Source: Chthonobacter rhizosphaerae
GTDB taxonomy: Bacteria > Pseudomonadota > Alphaproteobacteria > Rhizobiales > Pleomorphomonadaceae
Length of the DNA stretch: 64,000 nt
NCBI RefSeq assembly: GCF_013839525.1
Contig: NZ_JACDIS010000002.1
Span: 310,001-374,000 of the forward strand
Reading direction: 5' to 3'
Shown piece by piece: positions 27,779 through 40,558 of this stretch. The translations under genes were made by a program, and so were the position numbers. The notes under the pieces are model-generated. The model searched no databases, was not told the origin of the DNA, and worked only from the letters and a program-made list of their open reading frames with translations. The stretch's first letter is position 1; every line of letters starts with the position of its first letter.

Positions 27779-28064
27779 GGGCGGGCTCCGGGCATCGGCG
27801 GTGTGTGTCGGCGGATATGTAGCGCGGCCGGAGGCGGCTGTCAGGCGCGCCGGGCCGTCGCGGGACGGAACTTTCGCATCATGTCGGACCGTTCGGGCGG
27901 GGGTGGCGGGAGCGGCACGCCCGCGGCGGCTCGGGGATCGGCTAGGCTGCCTGCGGCGCGAGTCGGCCGGCCACCGGCCGCCGAGGGCGCGAGCGGCTGC
28001 TGACGCGTGCGGGCGGCGGATGCGCGCAGCATGGCGCCGGGGCATCCCGGCGGAACGGAGCATC

Positions 28065-28946
28065 ATGGGCGGAGCGGATCGGCGGCTGTACGGCATGGCC
28101 CTGGTGGCGGTGGGAACGGTGCTCTGGAGCACGGCGGGCCTCTTCATGCGCTCGTTGGATCTCGATGTCTGGACGGTGCTCGGCTGGCGCGCGCTGTTCG
28201 GGGCGCTGGCGCTGTGGCTGATCGTGCTGGCGCGGCACGGCCGGAAGTCTGGCGAGGCGGTGCGCTCCATCGGTCTTGCCGGGCTGGTGGCGGTGCCGAT
28301 CACGGCGGCGTCCATGGTGAGCTACGTGGCGGCGCTGAAGCTGACCACGGTGGCGAACGTGCTGGCGGTCTACGCGACGGTGCCCTTCCTGGCGGCGCTG
28401 ATCGCCTGGGTCTGGCTCGGCGAGCGCGCGACGCCGCGGGTGCTGCAGGCGAGCGGGATCGCGCTCGTCGGCATCCTGGTGGTGACGGGCTTCTCGGCGC
28501 GGCCGGAGGATGTGGCGGGCAGCGCCCTCGCCTTCGTGATGACCGCGAGCTTCGCCGTGGTGCTGGTGATGGCGCGGCGATATCCGGGGATGGAGATGGC
28601 GTCGCTGAACGCGCTCGGGGCGGGGCTCGCGGCGCTTCTCGCCTGGCCGATGATGGGCGAGGCGATCCCGCCGGCGCGGGACCTTCTGATCCTGGCGGGG
28701 TTCGGCGTCACCACGTCGGGGCTCGCGTATCTGCTGTTTCTCGTGGGCGGCCGGCACATCCGCTCCAGCGAGGCCGGGCTGATCGGCATGACGGACGTGG
28801 TGCTCGGCCCGCTGTGGGTCTGGCTCGCGTTCGGCGAGAACCCGGGCGTGGCGGCCGTGGTGGGATGCGCCATCGTGATGGCGGCGGTGGGCTGGTACCT
28901 CATGGACGCGCTGCGCGCGGAGCCGGCCGGGGCGGGAGGCGGGTGA
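28065..28946 (+). CDS. EamA/DMT family transporter
   Basis: 293 residues from an ATG preceded by GGAG. About ten hydrophobic segments in two halves, the DMT-family layout, with WSTAGLFMRSL in the first helix, GWRALFGAL in the second and a second-half MTDVVLGPLWVWLAFGE. Members export or import small metabolites; the substrate cannot be predicted. The gene is divergent from sdhE and not part of an evident operon. Confidence 0.85.
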   Translation: MGGADRRLYGMALVAVGTVLWSTAGLFMRSLDLDVWTVLGWRALFGALALWLIVLARHGRKSGEAVRSIGLAGLVAVPITAASMVSYVAALKLTTVANVLAVYATVPFLAALIAWVWLGERATPRVLQASGIALVGILVVTGFSARPEDVAGSALAFVMTASFAVVLVMARRYPGMEMASLNALGAGLAALLAWPMMGEAIPPARDLLILAGFGVTTSGLAYLLFLVGGRHIRSSEAGLIGMTDVVLGPLWVWLAFGENPGVAAVVGCAIVMAAVGWYLMDALRAEPAGAGGG

Positions 28947-28971
28947 AATCCTGCACCCCGAAGGCAGGTGG

Positions 28972-29122
28972 CCCGAAGGGTCGGATAGGGCTGTCGTCCT
29001 TGTGGGCGGGGCTTGGTCGCAGGGTCGGGAACGATGGCGTTGGTCAGGGTTGCTGGAGCGGGATGGTTCCAAGACGATCCCTTCCGGCCGGCTTTTCCGG
29101 CCACCTTCCCCTGAGGGGAAGA
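28972..29122. repeat. Rhizobiales-type intergenic palindromic repeat region
   Basis: The gap between the transporter and recG has CCCGAAGGCAGGTGGCCCGAAGG on its left and two hairpins, GGCCGG/CCGGCC (29086-29102) and TTCCCC/GGGGAA (29106-29120). The block resembles the widespread Rhizobiales element with a CCGGCC-type hairpin followed by CACCTTC and a GGGGA hairpin. It may fold in the transcript. This match is from memory and should be tested by search. Confidence 0.5.
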
Positions 29123-29227
29123 ATATCGGCGGCGATCTGGGTGCCGGCTCCGTTGTAGCTCCTCGCCTGCGCTTGGGGTAAAGCCGGGCGACGCGGTGTT
29201 TCCCTTTAACCTGAACCGACTCGCCTG

Positions 29228-31342
29228 ATGCGCCCTGCCCTTCTCAACCCGCTGTTCGCGCCGCTCTCCGCCCTGCCGGGCGTGGGGCCGAAGCTGGCGC
29301 CGAAGATGGGGCGGCTGGTGGGGCCGACCGGCGAGACGGCGCGGGAGGCGGTGATCGCCGATCTGCTGCTGCATCTGCCGCGCGAGGTCGTCGACCGGTC
29401 GCGGGAGGCGCTGATCGCGACGGCGCCGGAGGGGGCGATCGTGACGCTGAGGGTGCGGGTGGACCGGCATCGGGCGGCGCCGCCGAACAACCCGCGCATG
29501 CCCTATCGGGTGATGGTGCACGACGAGAGCGGCGAGCTGGCGCTGACCTATTTCCACGCGGAGAAGGCCTGGCTGGAGAAGCTGTTCCCGGTGGGGGAGA
29601 TGCGGCTCGTGTCGGGCCGGATCGAGTGGTTCAACGGCTCGCCCCAGATGGTGCATCCGGACCACGTGGTGAGCCTCGACGAGGCGGAGAAACTTCCGCG
29701 CATGGAGCCGGTCTATCCGCTGACCGAGGGCGTCACGGCGCGGGTGTTCCGCAAGGCCGTGGAGGGCGCGCTGGAGCGCCTGCCCGCGCTGCCGGAATGG
29801 CAGGACGCCTCGGTGCTCGGCCAGGAGCGGTGGGTGGGGTTCGGCGAGGCGCTGCGCCGGCAGCATCGACCGTTGGAGCCGTCGGACCTGTCGGAGGAGA
29901 ACCCCTTTCTCGCCCGACTCGCCTATGACGAACTGCTGGCGGACCAGTTGGCGCTCGCCCTTGTCCGCCGATCCTTGCGCACGGTGACCGGACGGGTGCG
30001 CCGGCCGACCGGAGCCTTGCAGGCGAAGATCCGGGCCGCCCTGCCCTTCGCGCTCACCGGATCCCAGGAAGGCGCGATCCGGGACGTGCTCGCCGACATG
30101 GCGGCGCCGACGCGGATGATCCGGCTCGTGCAGGGCGACGTGGGCTCGGGCAAGACCATGGTGGCGCTGTTCGCGGCGGCGGCGGCCGTGGAGGCCGGCG
30201 GCCAGGCGGCCTTCATGGCGCCGACGGAGCTCCTGGCGCGCCAGCACGCCCGGTCCATCGAGCGGCTTTGCGAGGCGGCGGGCATCCGGCTCGCCGTGAT
30301 GACGGGCGCGGACCGGCCGAAGCAGCGCAAGGAGACGCTGGAGGCGGTGGCGATCGGCGAGGTGGACATCCTGGTCGGCACCCACGCGCTGTTCCAGCAG
30401 GGCGTGCAGTTTCGCGACCTGGCGCTCGCCGTGGTGGACGAGCAGCACCGGTTCGGCGTGCACCAGCGGCTGGCGCTGTCGGCCAAGGGGGACCGCACCG
30501 ACCTCCTCGTCATGACGGCGACCCCGATCCCGCGCACGTTGCAGCTCTCCTATTTCGGCGACATGGACGTGTCGCAGCTGACCGAGAAGCCGGCCGGTCG
30601 CAAGCCGATCGTAACGCGGACCGTGTCGCTCGACCGGCTGGACGAGGTGGTGGACCGGATCGAGGCGGCGGTGCGGAGCGAGAGCGCCAAGGCCTACTGG
30701 GTCTGCCCGCTGGTGGAGGAGAGCGAGGTGAGCGACCTCGCCGCCGCCACCGAGCGGTTCGAGATGCTGAAGACGGTGTTCGGCGACGCTGTGGCGCTGG
30801 TCCACGGCAAGATGAAGCCGGCCGAGAAGGACGCCGCCATGAGGCGCTTCGCCTTCGGCGAGGCGCGGGTGCTGGTGGCGACCACGGTGATCGAGGTGGG
30901 CGTGGACGTGCCCGACGCCACCATCATGGTGATCGAGCACGCGGAACGCTTCGGCCTCGCCCAGCTTCACCAGTTGCGCGGGCGCGTGGGCCGCGGCAAG
31001 GCGGCGTCCACCTGCCTCCTCCTGTTCAAGGGGCCGCTCGGGGAGACCGCCAAGGCGCGCCTGTCGGTGATGCGCGACAGCGAGGACGGCTTCCGCATCG
31101 CCGAGGAGGACCTGCGGTTGCGCGGCGGCGGCGAACTGCTCGGCACCCGCCAGAGCGGCGCGCCCGGTTTCCGGCTGATGCGGCCGGAGATCCACGGGCG
31201 GCTGGTGGAGATGGCGCGCGACGACGCGGCGCTGGTGCTGGCGCGCGATCCGGATCTGGCGGGAGAGCGAGGTCAGGCGCTCAGGGTGCTGATGTACCTG
31301 TTCGGGCGGGACGAGGCGGTGCGGCTGATCCGGGCGGGGTGA
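29228..31342 (+). CDS. recG: ATP-dependent DNA helicase RecG
   Basis: 704 residues, the normal RecG length. An N-terminal wedge (OB-fold) domain fills about residues 60-160. Superfamily 2 motifs follow: RLVQGDVGSGKTMVAL (Walker A), VVDEQHRFGVHQR (DEQH box), [14 protein letters not shown] and QLRGRVGRGKAAST. RecG remodels stalled replication forks and branch-migrates junctions. It starts directly at 29228 with no overlapping neighbour; ccdAB follows on the same strand. Confidence 0.96.
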   Translation: MRPALLNPLFAPLSALPGVGPKLAPKMGRLVGPTGETAREAVIADLLLHLPREVVDRSREALIATAPEGAIVTLRVRVDRHRAAPPNNPRMPYRVMVHDESGELALTYFHAEKAWLEKLFPVGEMRLVSGRIEWFNGSPQMVHPDHVVSLDEAEKLPRMEPVYPLTEGVTARVFRKAVEGALERLPALPEWQDASVLGQERWVGFGEALRRQHRPLEPSDLSEENPFLARLAYDELLADQLALALVRRSLRTVTGRVRRPTGALQAKIRAALPFALTGSQEGAIRDVLADMAAPTRMIRLVQGDVGSGKTMVALFAAAAAVEAGGQAAFMAPTELLARQHARSIERLCEAAGIRLAVMTGADRPKQRKETLEAVAIGEVDILVGTHALFQQGVQFRDLALAVVDEQHRFGVHQRLALSAKGDRTDLLVMTATPIPRTLQLSYFGDMDVSQLTEKPAGRKPIVTRTVSLDRLDEVVDRIEAAVRSESAKAYWVCPLVEESEVSDLAAATERFEMLKTVFGDAVALVHGKMKPAEKDAAMRRFAFGEARVLVATTVIEVGVDVPDATIMVIEHAERFGLAQLHQLRGRVGRGKAASTCLLLFKGPLGETAKARLSVMRDSEDGFRIAEEDLRLRGGGELLGTRQSGAPGFRLMRPEIHGRLVEMARDDAALVLARDPDLAGERGQALRVLMYLFGRDEAVRLIRAG

Positions 31343-31350
31343 TAAGGAGA

Positions 31351-31380
31351 TTGTCAGAAAGCGCAAAAAGCTTGTAAACT
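31351..31380 (+). promoter_or_regulatory. Candidate promoter of ccdAB
   Basis: TTGTCA (31351-31356) and TAAACT (31375-31380) are separated by 18 bases, close to a sigma-70 promoter, in an AT-rich patch between the recG stop and the ccdA start. Confidence 0.5.
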
Positions 31381-31410
31381 AGATGCGCCTGGACGGTGGA
31401 GGTGAGGACC

Positions 31411-31647
31411 ATGGGCAGGACGCGACCTGCGCGCTCGGAGCTGATGCCGCCCGGTACGCCGTCGACAGACGGTACGCCCGTCGACAGTGGAAACCGACAT
31501 AGCCGGACCGCGACACGGCAAACTGAGCCGGTCGAGGCACCGTTCGACGCAGCCCGATGGGCGGAGGAGAATGGCGACGCGATCAAGCTCTGGAAAGAGT
31601 GGGCAGAGCGAAACGGACCGTTTCTGAAGCCGATCTGGGACCGGTGA
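31411..31647 (+). CDS. ccdA: CcdA-like antitoxin with atypical N-terminus
   Basis: 78 residues from an ATG preceded by GGAGGTGAGG; a GTG at 31396 is also in frame. The C-terminal half (ARWAEENGDAIKLWKEW and the following residues) matches the CcdB-binding tail of CcdA. The N-terminal half is rich in proline, threonine and serine and does not look like the expected ribbon-helix-helix DNA-binding domain. It contains a 17/18-base tandem repeat (31452-31487) differing by one base, so a frame change there is possible. It ends directly before ccdB. Confidence 0.7.
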   Translation: MGRTRPARSELMPPGTPSTDGTPVDSGNRHSRTATRQTEPVEAPFDAARWAEENGDAIKLWKEWAERNGPFLKPIWDR

Positions 31648-31950
31648 ATGGCCCGGTTCGACGTCTACCCCATGCGGGGGTCCGACGATTGCTTTCTGGT
31701 CGCCGTCTCCAGCCCTCTGATCGATGGCCTCGGCGTGCGGGTCGTTGTCCCGCTTGTGCCGCCCGACCGAGTACCGCCGGCCACACCAAGGCTCCACCCG
31801 CAGATCAGCTTGAACGGACAGCGTCTCGTGCTCGTGACGCACATGATCGCCGCGGTCCCGATCAGCGACGTGCCGGTCGCCATAGGCAGTGCCTCTCAGG
31901 AGGAGTACGCCATCGGCCGCGCGCTCGACCTTATATTCTATGGCTTCTGA
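31648..31950 (+). CDS. ccdB: CcdB gyrase-poison toxin
   Basis: 100 residues matching CcdB along its whole length: MARFDVYPM at the start, GLGVRVVVPLVPPDR in the middle, LVTHMIAAVP, and the C-terminal ALDLIFYGF, the tail that contacts gyrase. CcdB traps DNA gyrase on cleaved DNA. The start codon follows the ccdA stop directly. Confidence 0.9.
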   Translation: MARFDVYPMRGSDDCFLVAVSSPLIDGLGVRVVVPLVPPDRVPPATPRLHPQISLNGQRLVLVTHMIAAVPISDVPVAIGSASQEEYAIGRALDLIFYGF

Positions 31951-32057
31951 ACAAGGTTGCCGGATCCGCGACGGTAGGGTGCTCAATACCGAGACAGCGG
32001 GCAGAACGAACAGACATGCGCCGCCCCATAATCCTTCGGTTCTTCGGACAGATGCCG

Positions 32058-32156
32058 TCATCCCGGCGGACGCCGGGATCAAACTGCCGCATAGATCGAT
32101 CAAGCCGGGGCGGCGTTGGCCCAGGTCGGTTGGACCCCGGCGTTCGCCGGGGTGAC
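32058..32156. repeat. Inverted pair of REP-like sequences
   Basis: GTCATCCCGGCGGACGCCGGGATC (shown in parts: GTCATCCCGGCGG then ACGCCGGGATC) at 32058-32081 and GACCCCGGCG then TTCGCCGGGGTGAC at 32133-32156 are each palindromic and face each other across about 50 bases. This is the common bacterial REP/BIME arrangement. It lies between ccdB and the end of pgm and may act as a transcript end. Confidence 0.75.
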
Positions 32157-32200
32157 GACCTGCATGGACCTAGGCCCCCGCCCCTTCAGTCCGCCTCCCC

Positions 32201-36007
<3,807 letters not shown>

Positions 36008-37459
36008 TCAGACGGGGCGCCGGCCGAGGAGATCATCGTAGAGCGCCTTGTATTCGGCGGCCGAGGCCTCCCACCCGACCGGGTGGGCCATGGCCTTGGC
36101 CTGGATCTTCTTCCACGTCCGGCGATCGTGCCAGAGAGCGAACGCCCGTTCGAGCGCGAAACCGAGACCGGCCGCGGTGACGGGCGAGAACTGGAGCCCG
36201 GTGGCGCAGCCGGTGCGGAGCGCCGCCTCGTTGGCGTCGATCACCGTGTCGGCGAGGCCGCCCGTGCGGGACACGATGGGCAGCGTGCCGTAGCGCAGGC
36301 CGTAGAGCTGGGTGAGGCCGCAGGGCTCGAAGCGGGACGGAATCAGGATGGCGTCGGCGCCGGCCTGGAGACCGTGGGCGAGCGTCTCGTCATACCCGAT
36401 ATGGGCGGCGACCTTGCCGGGATAGCGGCCGACCGCCTCGGAAAAGCGGCGCTCCAGCCCCGGTTCGCCGGTGCCGAGGACAGCGAGCTGGCCGCCGCGG
36501 GCCACGATGGCGTCGAGGTGCGGCAGCACAAGGTCGAGGCCCTTCTGGCCGGTGAGCCGGCTGATCACGGCGAAAAGCAGGGCCTCCGGGTCGTCGGAGA
36601 GGCCGAGGCGTCGCTGCAGGTCGGACTTGCAGCGCGCCTTGCCCTGGAGCTTGCGGACCGAATAGACGGCCGGGAGCAGCGGGTCGGTCTCCGGGTCCCA
36701 CTCGCCGTCGTCGATGCCGTTGACGATGCCGCTGAGGACGTCCGCCCGCTCGTTGAGAATGCCCTCCATGCCGAGGCCGTATTCCGGCGTGCGGAGTTCG
36801 CGCGCATAGGTGGGGCTGACGGTGGTGAGCCGGTCGGCGAAGACGAGGCCCGCCTTCATGAAGGAGGCGTTGCCGTAGAACTCGACGCCGGCGGGCGAGA
36901 AGAACCAGCCCGGCAGGCCGAGGCCGGCGAATTCGCTGGCCGAGCAGAGGCCCTGGAAGGCGATGTTGTGGATGGTGAAGACCGTGCGCGGGTGCGGGTC
37001 CTCCGATGTGGCGAAATAGGCCGGCACCAGGCCCGCCTGCCAGTCGTGGGCGTGGATCACCTCAGGATGCCAGCCGCTGGCGCCGAAGCGGCCGACCGCG
37101 GCGCCGATCGCCCCGAGGGCGGCGAACCGGCGCGGATTGTCGGACCAGTCGCGGCCGTCGACCCCGGCGTAGATTCCGCCGGGACGGTCGTAGAGGTGTC
37201 CGGCCTCGAGCGCCATGACGGGGAGCCCGTCGCGGGTGGAGCCGAGGAGCAGGCGTCCGGGGCCGCCGAACACGTCCGGATAGGCGGCGACTTCGTGCAC
37301 GCCCTCCAGCTTGTCGAGAACGCCCCGATAGGCCGGGATCATGACACGGACGTCGGCGCCGAGGCGCGCCAGGGCCAGCGGCAGGGCGCCGACCACGTCG
37401 GCGAGGCCGCCCGTCTTGACGAGCGGGTAGCATTCGGAGGCGACGAAGAGGATGCGCAC
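36008..37459 (-). CDS. glgA: Glycogen synthase (ADP-glucose type, GT5)
   Basis: 483 residues. The N-terminus has the KTGGLADV motif, where Lys binds ADP-glucose; HAHDWQAGLVPAYF and FTIHNIAFQG follow; and the C-terminal domain has PSRFEPCGLTQLYGLRYGTLP and RTGGLADTV. The enzyme extends glycogen chains from ADP-glucose supplied by GlgC. It is separated from glgC by 462 bases, more than usual in this operon. Confidence 0.96.
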   Translation of the reverse strand: MRILFVASECYPLVKTGGLADVVGALPLALARLGADVRVMIPAYRGVLDKLEGVHEVAAYPDVFGGPGRLLLGSTRDGLPVMALEAGHLYDRPGGIYAGVDGRDWSDNPRRFAALGAIGAAVGRFGASGWHPEVIHAHDWQAGLVPAYFATSEDPHPRTVFTIHNIAFQGLCSASEFAGLGLPGWFFSPAGVEFYGNASFMKAGLVFADRLTTVSPTYARELRTPEYGLGMEGILNERADVLSGIVNGIDDGEWDPETDPLLPAVYSVRKLQGKARCKSDLQRRLGLSDDPEALLFAVISRLTGQKGLDLVLPHLDAIVARGGQLAVLGTGEPGLERRFSEAVGRYPGKVAAHIGYDETLAHGLQAGADAILIPSRFEPCGLTQLYGLRYGTLPIVSRTGGLADTVIDANEAALRTGCATGLQFSPVTAAGLGFALERAFALWHDRRTWKKIQAKAMAHPVGWEASAAEYKALYDDLLGRRPV

Positions 37460-37921
37460 GGAAGGACGCTCCTGTCAGAGGCTGGCCGGTCGCGCGCCGG
37501 CGGAGGCCGGCCGGGAACCGATGAGGGCCGATCGCGGACCGGCGGAGGCCGGCCCCGAACCGTTCGGGGTGAGCCGCGGACCGGCCGGTGCCGGTCGCGG
37601 ACGCGCGGCATCCGTGGCTGGTGGTGTCTCCCAGTGTGTCAGTGTCCGCCCCGCCCTCTGGTGGCCGGGCGCCGTGACGCGCCCGTCCCATCCCCGATCC
37701 CGTGTCGCCGCGAGCGGGCGTTTCCGCGCGCCGCAGCCTTCTGGTGAACGAGGCGGCTCCCGTCCGGAGCCGCACCGCTCAAGCTATGCACGGAGAATGC
37801 GACAGAACGGTTGCCATTCCGTCGCCATCAGCTCCGCGATTGTCCGGTCTCGTCGCCGGACCCGTCCGCCGGCGGGGCGCCCCTGCCCCGCCTCGCCGTC
37901 GGCGATCCGCCGACCTGCGTC
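37460..37921. other. GC-rich spacer between glgC and glgA with imperfect repeats
   Basis: No gene is evident. At 37487-37600 a block containing GCCGGCGGAGGCCGG appears twice (near 37496 and 37545) with further CGGACCGGC variants, all able to form hairpins. The spacer lies within a probable operon, so it may hold an internal promoter for glgA or an RNA structure that separates expression of glgC and glgA. Confidence 0.4.
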
Positions 37922-39190
37922 TCAGACGGCGATCTTGTCGATCATCTGCTGGGTAACCAGGCAGATGCCGCCTTCGCTGCGGCGGAACCGGCGGGCATCT
38001 TCCTCCGGGTTCTCGCCGATCACAAGCCCCGGCGGGATGACGACGCCACGGTCGATGACGCAGCGCTTCAGGCGCGCGCCCCGGTTGACGGTGACGTACG
38101 GCATCACCACGCAGTGCTCCAGGTCCGAGAAGGAGTGGGCGTGGACGCCGGTGAAGAGCAGCGACTTGTCGATGCGCGAGCCGGAGATGATGCAGGCCCC
38201 CGACACCAGCGACGACGTGGCCATGCCGCGACGGCCGTCCTCGTCGTGGACGAACTTGGCCGGCGGCACGATCTCCGCATAGGTCCAGATCGGCCAGTCG
38301 CGGTCGTAGAGGTCGAGCGCCGGGACGAAGTCGGTGAGGTCGATGTTGGCTTCCCAGAAGGCGTCGATGGTGCCGACGTCGCGCCAGTAGGGCTCCTCCT
38401 CGGTGGTGGAGCGCACGCAGCTTTCGGAGAACTGGTGGGCGACCGCCTTCCCGTTCTTGACGATGTGCGGGATGATGTCCTTGCCGAAGTCGTGGCTGGA
38501 GTTGGGATCGCCCTCGTCCTGGCGCAGAAGATCGAGCAGGAAGTCCGTCTTGAAGACGTAGATGCCCATGGAGGCGAGGGCCACGTCCGGCTTGCCGGGC
38601 ATGGGCGGCGGGTCGGCCGGCTTTTCCACGAAGGCGAGGATGCGGCCGGTCTCGTCGATGTGCATGACGCCGAAGCCGGTGGCCTCCATGCGCGGGACCT
38701 CGATGCAGCCCACGGTCACGTCCGCATCGGACGTGCAGTGCTGCTCCAGCATGATCTCGTAGTCCTGCTTGTAGATGTGGTCGCCGGCCAGGATGATGAT
38801 GTATTCGGGCGCGTAGCTCTCGATGATGTCGATGTTCTGGGTCACCGCGTCGGCGGTGCCGAGATACCACTTGTCCTCGGCGACGCGCTGCGACGCCGGC
38901 AGGATGTCGAAGCTCTCGTTGCGCTCGGGCCGGAAGAAGTTCCAGCCGTTCTGGAGGTGCCGGATCAGGCTGTGCGCCTTGTACTGGGTGGCGACGGAGA
39001 TGCGCCGGATGCCCGAGTTGAGCGCGTTCGAGAGGGCGAAGTCGATGATGCGGCTCTTGCCGCCGAAATAGACGGCCGGCTTGGCGCGCCGGTCGGTGAG
39101 TTCCTTCAGCCGGCTCCCCCGTCCGCCGGCGAGCACGAAGGCCATGGCGGAGCGCGCCAGACGTCGCTGGCCCCGATGTTCGTCCCTCAT
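37922..39190 (-). CDS. glgC: Glucose-1-phosphate adenylyltransferase (ADP-glucose pyrophosphorylase)
   Basis: 422 residues from the ATG at 39190 with a strong GGGAGGAAGG upstream; in-frame ATGs further out are less likely. The N-terminus carries the nucleotide-binding [16 protein letters not shown] and the Arg/Lys-rich regulatory region [32 protein letters not shown] and a left-handed beta-helix C-terminus follow. It makes ADP-glucose, the committed step of glycogen synthesis. It is the first gene of the glgC-glgA-glgX-pgm run; glgB is not in the window. Confidence 0.96.
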   Translation of the reverse strand: MRDEHRGQRRLARSAMAFVLAGGRGSRLKELTDRRAKPAVYFGGKSRIIDFALSNALNSGIRRISVATQYKAHSLIRHLQNGWNFFRPERNESFDILPASQRVAEDKWYLGTADAVTQNIDIIESYAPEYIIILAGDHIYKQDYEIMLEQHCTSDADVTVGCIEVPRMEATGFGVMHIDETGRILAFVEKPADPPPMPGKPDVALASMGIYVFKTDFLLDLLRQDEGDPNSSHDFGKDIIPHIVKNGKAVAHQFSESCVRSTTEEEPYWRDVGTIDAFWEANIDLTDFVPALDLYDRDWPIWTYAEIVPPAKFVHDEDGRRGMATSSLVSGACIISGSRIDKSLLFTGVHAHSFSDLEHCVVMPYVTVNRGARLKRCVIDRGVVIPPGLVIGENPEEDARRFRRSEGGICLVTQQMIDKIAV

Positions 39191-39379
39191 CCCTTCCTCC
39201 CGTCGATTGCGGTTCGTGGACGGCCGTCCAGGACGATCGCCCATGCCGCGATTCGCTTCGGCGATGGTCGCATGCTTCGCCGAGTCCACTATGGCGGTTC
39301 GCCAGCGGTTTGTCTTCCCTCGGGAAACCGATCAAGACGCGCGCATATGACCCGGAAAAGGATTAAGAAACAAAGCGGT

Positions 39380-39414
39380 GCCCCGCCCGCCGGATGGTGC
39401 CGGACGGTCGGGGC
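39380..39414 (-). terminator. Terminator candidate after the L,D-transpeptidase gene
   Basis: GCCCCGCCCGCCGG and CCGGACGGTCGGGGC pair around a six-base loop with a few mismatches. On the minus strand the hairpin is followed by GCTTTGTTTCTT. It lies about 30 bases after the end of the leftward L,D-transpeptidase gene. Confidence 0.6.
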
Positions 39415-39445
39415 GGGACAGCTGCGGCAGAGCCGGAGCCGAAGC

Positions 39446-40156
39446 TCAGGAGAAGTAGGGGTTGCCTTCCAGGACCACCACCTCGGTGCCGGTCGGCACG
39501 CGGCGGTAGAGGTCGATGGCGTCCTGGTTGATCATCCGGATGCAGCCGGACGACACGTTGGAGCCGATCGTCCAGGGCTCGTTCGTGCCGTGGATGCGGT
39601 AGAGCGTGTCGCGGCCACCTTGGTAGAGGTAGAGGGCGCGGGCGCCGAGCGGGTTCTGCAGGCCGCCGGGCATGCCGTCGGCCCAGAGCTTGGCCTTCTC
39701 GTCGCGGGCCTGCATCTCCACCGGCGGATGCCAGCTCGGCCATTCGGCCTTGCGGCGGATCACCGCCCTACCCGACCAGCCGAAGCCCTCGCGCCCGACG
39801 CCGATGCCGTAGCGCATGGCGCGCCCGTCCGGCTGGACGAGGTAGAGGTACTTGTCGTGCGGCTCGATGACGATCGTGCCGGGCGCCTCTTCGGAGTCGT
39901 AGCCGACCTCGCGGCGGAAGTAGCGCGGGTCGATCTGGCGCAGGTCGATGGCCGGAATCGGGAACTGCTCGTCCGGCATCGCGCCGTACATGGACAGGTA
40001 TTGCGGGTCGCGGCGGGGATCGGTGACGACCGGCACCATGGGCACGCCGCCACCGGCGCAGGCGGACAGGGCAAGCGGAAGACCGGCGAGAAAAACGCGA
40101 CGCGAAACCGCCGACCGGCGGGACTGTTCGACGATCGGCAGGGACTTGTTGGTCAT
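39446..40156 (-). CDS. L,D-transpeptidase (YkuD), lipoprotein-type signal
   Basis: 236 residues from the ATG at 40156. The N-terminus has a twin-arginine-like SRRVFLAG and a lipobox-like LSACAGG, so export via Tat and lipid anchoring are both possible. The YkuD domain includes YLYLVQPDGRAMRYGIGVG and the catalytic HGTNEPWTIG...SSGCIRM with the active Cys. These enzymes form 3-3 cross-links in peptidoglycan or attach proteins to it, and resist most beta-lactams. The gene stands alone with a terminator behind it. Confidence 0.9.
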   Translation of the reverse strand: MTNKSLPIVEQSRRSAVSRRVFLAGLPLALSACAGGGVPMVPVVTDPRRDPQYLSMYGAMPDEQFPIPAIDLRQIDPRYFRREVGYDSEEAPGTIVIEPHDKYLYLVQPDGRAMRYGIGVGREGFGWSGRAVIRRKAEWPSWHPPVEMQARDEKAKLWADGMPGGLQNPLGARALYLYQGGRDTLYRIHGTNEPWTIGSNVSSGCIRMINQDAIDLYRRVPTGTEVVVLEGNPYFS

Positions 40157-40335
40157 TGTGAACCTTCTGAGGCGCAAGCGTGACGGACGTGCGTTCATCC
40201 GCTGAACGTTGCCACATTGCAGGCGGTTCAATTGTTAGAGCGTCACATGGACGTGAGGTAAACAGCCGCCGTCCACGTGCCCGACGAGTGTTGCTGCGCC
40301 GCAACGATCATCGACCGCGGTCCGCGCAGGGCGCT

Positions 40336-40512
40336 TCAGGCCTCGGCGGCGGCGGCGTCGTCGCCCTCGGTCCAGCCGGAGAGGTCGAGCTCGGCCGTCG
40401 TGATCGCGAACACCGGCGGGGCGAAGGTCGGGATGACCGCCTCCTGCGGAGAGGATACACGAACGGACCGATAGCCGTCCGGCGCGGGGTCGCGATGCAC
40501 GTGCACTTCCAT
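40336..40512 (-). pseudogene. Possible remnant of a Uma2-family nuclease-like gene
   Basis: The frame encodes EVHVHRDPAPDGYRSVRV and then a short hydrophobic tail, resembling only the C-terminal 45 or so residues of Uma2 (DUF820) proteins, which have a restriction-endonuclease-like fold and are usually near 190 residues. The N-terminal catalytic part is missing. It lies 47 bases downstream of der on the same strand. A chance small frame is the alternative. Confidence 0.4.
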
Positions 40513-40558
40513 GCGGACGGCGCCGGCGCGAACGGGTTTCACGGCCGGCGGCGACCGG

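Noticed and set aside
23564-28003. 1479-codon frame antisense to mfd
   Set aside because: Composition is Glu/Gly/Val-rich with no recognisable domain, while the opposite strand encodes complete Mfd and SdhE.
28370-31366. 998-codon frame antisense to recG
   Set aside because: RecG motifs on the other strand are complete; the antisense translation is His/Arg/Gln-rich and has no domain.
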